The notes below the pieces were generated by a model, which was not told the origin of the DNA, searched no databases, and saw nothing but the letters and a program-made list of their open reading frames with translations. A stretch of DNA of 35,702 nt from Bacteroides timonensis (GTDB lineage Bacteria > Bacteroidota > Bacteroidia > Bacteroidales > Bacteroidaceae): assembly GCF_000513195.1 (NCBI RefSeq), contig NZ_CBVI010000032.1, positions 1-35,702 on the forward strand. Reading direction: 5' to 3'. Positions 33,438 through 35,702 of the stretch are shown here, piece by piece (the first letter of the stretch is position 1; each line of letters starts with the position of its first letter). Position numbers and translations under genes: made by a program.

Positions 33438-35561
33438 ATGAAACAGATTTTTATTTTCAGAAAGACGTATGCTGCCGTTATTCTGATAGGTTATCTGATG
33501 GTATTCTCTTCGGCAATGGCACAGCAAATGCCGCGACGCAATGCTTTACGCGAAACAAACAATGAATTTTTCAGGACTGAAGAAGCGCGTCGCATAGGCA
33601 ATCAGGTGCTGGCGTTTCAGCGTTGTACCGGTGGTTGGCCGAAGAATATCGATATGACTCAAAAGATGAGTAATGAGGAATTAGCACAAGTCTTAAAGGA
33701 GAAGTCGCGCCGTAACGATTCGACAATTGATAATGACGCGACCACCATGCAGATGATTTATCTGGCTCGTTTATACAGGCAAACAAACGATGTGCGCTAC
33801 CGTGACGCTTTCCGTCTGGCGGTGGAGTATCTTTTGAACGGTCAGTATGAGAATGGCGGATGGCCGCAATTCTGGCCGGAAATGCGCGGATATCAGGTAC
33901 ATATTACTTTTAATGATGATGCGATAGTTAATACACTGGAAATACTGCATGACATTATGGCTGCTGAATTTCCTTATGACGGTGACCTCACCGACAAGGC
34001 AATGCGTCAACGGCTGTCGAAAGCTTTTGATAAGGGAATTGAATGTATTCTGGCAACACAGATCGTAACTGATGGACAGCTTACGGTATGGTGTCAGCAA
34101 CATGACCGGGAAACCTTGAAACCGGCTTCGGCACGTGCCTATGAGTTGCCCTCGTATTGCTCGTCAGAGAGTGCTGCCATCGTGCGCTTACTTATGACGT
34201 TGCCTAAACCCGATGCACGTATTAAGCGGGCTGTCCACGGAGCTATGAAATGGTTTGATACGTATAAACTCACCGGTTTGCGGTGTGAACGGTCGGCAGG
34301 AGAGCATGGTGTACGTGATACTCGCCTTGTGGAAGATCCGCAGGCCGGGCCGATATGGGCACGTTATTATGATTTGAAGTATTGCGAACCTTATGTTTGC
34401 GACCGTGATGGTTTGCCACGACGTCGATTGGAGGAAATCGGAGTGGAACGCCGCAATGGTTACAGCTGGTATAACAGTCGTCCGGGCGAGCTTTTCAATC
34501 TATATGATACCTGGGCTGCCAAATATGATCCGAAGCACAAAGTAAATGTTAGTCTGAATTCCAAAGGAGCTAATGAAAAGGGAATTATCGAAATGTATCG
34601 TCGTCCGGTGATGGATCGTACAGCTTTCGATGTGGTGGTGAAGCCGGGACAAAGTATTCAGGATGCCATTGAGAAAGCACCTGAGACACCTACAAATCCT
34701 TTCAAGATTCTTATATTAAAAGGTAACTATAATCAAAAGGTTATTATAGACCGTCCGAACATTGTATTGGTAGGTGAGAGCCGTGACAGTACAGTGATTG
34801 TTTTAGCCGAGACTGCTAAGACAAGGACCATCACTCAATATCATGGAAAATCTGTAGGCAATGGTGTGATTGTACTGCAAGAGGGGGCTGACGATTGTGT
34901 CATCAGCGGTCTGACAGTATATAACAATTATGGAACTACTGTTGAGAACACTACCACCCACCAGATGTCTATCTTTGGACGTGCTACACGTACCATTGTT
35001 ATTAATTGCAATGTATGGGCTGATGGTAATGATGCACTTTCACTTTGGGCGCCGGAAGGCAATGGAATGTATTATCATGCCGATCTTTATCTGCGTTGTC
35101 CCGGAGTGGATTTTCTTTGCCCGCGCGGGTGGTGTTATGCTACTCGCTGCCGGTTTTATGGCGATGGCCGTGCACTGATCTGGCATGACGGTCGGGGTGA
35201 TAAGAGTAAGAAACTGGTTATCACTAATTCGTCTTTTGATGCTCAATCACCAACTATTCTCGGACGTTGGCATCATGACTCGCAGTTCTTTATTATCAAT
35301 TGTCAGATGTCGGAACAGATTCTGGACTGCAATATTGGTTATGCTTATTCGGACAAAGTGCTCGATCCTTGTCCGTGGGGACAGCGTGTTTATTACTATG
35401 GTTGTCGTCGTCAGGGAGGCCATAGCGGTTGGTTGGACAATAATCTGCAACAGGCAGAGAGTGCACCGGCATTTTATGGCATCACTGCCCAATGGACGTT
35501 TGACGGGAAGTGGGATCCGGAACGGAGAATTCGTGATCTTTGGAATGTTTTGGCTTATTGA
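33438..35561 (+). CDS. Pectate lyase (PL10) fused to pectin methylesterase-like (CE8) domain
   Basis: The 707-residue product has a signal peptide (about 1-28, ending SSAMA). The PL10 lyase domain spans about 35-365: FQRCTGGWPKNIDM at 60-73, STIDNDATTMQM at 95-106, GGWPQFWP at 140-147, TFNDDAIVNTLE at 157-168, and WCQQHDRETLKPASARAYE at 218-236, which matches the conserved PL10 active-site stretch. It cleaves de-esterified polygalacturonate by beta-elimination. The CE8-like part (about 398-707) has FDVVVKPGQSIQDAI, HQMSIFG (Q509), GNDAL (D532), GVDFL (D558) and LGRW (R610), close in order to the four esterase signatures. The fusion would demethylate and then cleave the same chain. It is divergent from the regulator and ends with its own terminator. 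Confidence 0.92.
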   Translation: MKQIFIFRKTYAAVILIGYLMVFSSAMAQQMPRRNALRETNNEFFRTEEARRIGNQVLAFQRCTGGWPKNIDMTQKMSNEELAQVLKEKSRRNDSTIDNDATTMQMIYLARLYRQTNDVRYRDAFRLAVEYLLNGQYENGGWPQFWPEMRGYQVHITFNDDAIVNTLEILHDIMAAEFPYDGDLTDKAMRQRLSKAFDKGIECILATQIVTDGQLTVWCQQHDRETLKPASARAYELPSYCSSESAAIVRLLMTLPKPDARIKRAVHGAMKWFDTYKLTGLRCERSAGEHGVRDTRLVEDPQAGPIWARYYDLKYCEPYVCDRDGLPRRRLEEIGVERRNGYSWYNSRPGELFNLYDTWAAKYDPKHKVNVSLNSKGANEKGIIEMYRRPVMDRTAFDVVVKPGQSIQDAIEKAPETPTNPFKILILKGNYNQKVIIDRPNIVLVGESRDSTVIVLAETAKTRTITQYHGKSVGNGVIVLQEGADDCVISGLTVYNNYGTTVENTTTHQMSIFGRATRTIVINCNVWADGNDALSLWAPEGNGMYYHADLYLRCPGVDFLCPRGWCYATRCRFYGDGRALIWHDGRGDKSKKLVITNSSFDAQSPTILGRWHHDSQFFIINCQMSEQILDCNIGYAYSDKVLDPCPWGQRVYYYGCRRQGGHSGWLDNNLQQAESAPAFYGITAQWTFDGKWDPERRIRDLWNVLAY

Positions 35562-35587
35562 CGAATACAATAAATCTGTTGGATAGA

Positions 35588-35622
35588 GAAAGGCGTAGTC
35601 ATAAGATTACGCCTTTCCTTTT
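35588..35622 (+). terminator. Intrinsic terminator after the PL10-CE8 gene
   Basis: GAAAGGCGTAGTC (35588-35600) and GATTACGCCTTTC (35605-35617) pair with one G-U around an ATAA loop, followed by CTTTT. The gene is therefore monocistronic. Confidence 0.88.
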
Positions 35623-35682
35623 GGTTGGAGAGGGGGATACTGATGCTTTGTCGTGCCTCTGTTTGCTCCATTTAGTTTCTGC

Positions 35683-35697
35683 CTTTTGGAACAAAAG
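35683..35697. repeat. Short hairpin at the right edge
   Basis: CTTTTG-GAA-CAAAAG is a perfect small palindrome. It resembles a palindromic intergenic sequence I associate with Bacteroides genomes, but the window ends five bases later, so its full extent is not visible. Confidence 0.4.
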
Positions 35698-35702
35698 AGC
35701 CT

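Noticed and set aside
33517..33531. TGGCAC-N5-ATGC resembling a sigma-54 promoter
   Set aside because: It lies inside the signal-peptide coding region of the lyase gene, lacks the expected TTGC and has no gene start downstream.

Overview
The window looks like a chromosomal piece of a gut Bacteroides (Bacteroidales). The signs are promoter -7 elements of the form TAnnTTTG, weak Shine-Dalgarno sites, a tmRNA whose tag ends YALAA, many SPII lipoproteins with short tails, DUF4837 and DUF4831 family proteins, and a hybrid two-component sensor of the polysaccharide-utilisation type next to pectin-degrading enzymes. The species cannot be fixed from the sequence alone.

Left part (1-17.3 kb, all plus strand): housekeeping and cell-envelope genes. 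An unrecognised partial gene is cut by the left edge, followed by ndk. A compact run then follows: coaX, an outer-membrane barrel protein, a periplasmic TPR protein, an LptC-like lipoprotein, a CNNM/CorC-type membrane protein and a large membrane-anchored SurA/PpiD-like folding factor, closed by a terminator near 8.86 kb. rlmN and a DUF4837 lipoprotein follow. After a 22-bp perfect inverted repeat comes a second tight run: pdxA, a sigma-54 activator without a receiver domain, an LptE-like lipoprotein, an acidic TPR-like protein and secG, closed by a terminator at 15.45 kb. An MFS transporter and a stand-alone PqqD-like protein end this block.

Middle part (17.3-24 kb): on the minus strand, a DUF4831 protein whose 3' end overlaps the PqqD gene antisense, and a two-gene unit of a GH3 beta-glucosidase-type enzyme and a lactonase-like beta-propeller lipoprotein. 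On the plus strand, a HigB/HigA-type toxin-antitoxin pair with a palindrome at its promoter, then the tmRNA gene ssrA.

Right part (24-35.6 kb): a pectin-directed locus. A 1434-residue hybrid two-component regulator sits between a minus-strand unit (CE8 pectin methylesterase with an Ig-like N-terminus, then a GH2 enzyme) and a divergent plus-strand gene encoding a PL10 pectate lyase fused to a CE8 esterase. No SusC/SusD pair is present in the window. The esterase and lyase-esterase genes share a similar AT-rich element at the same 15-nt distance from their -7 boxes, with a second copy 21 bp upstream. This is my best candidate for the regulator's operator. Part of the same pattern occurs upstream of the GH3 gene. 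Six tandem 23-bp units, most of them able to fold into small hairpins, fill the gap between the methylesterase and GH2 genes.
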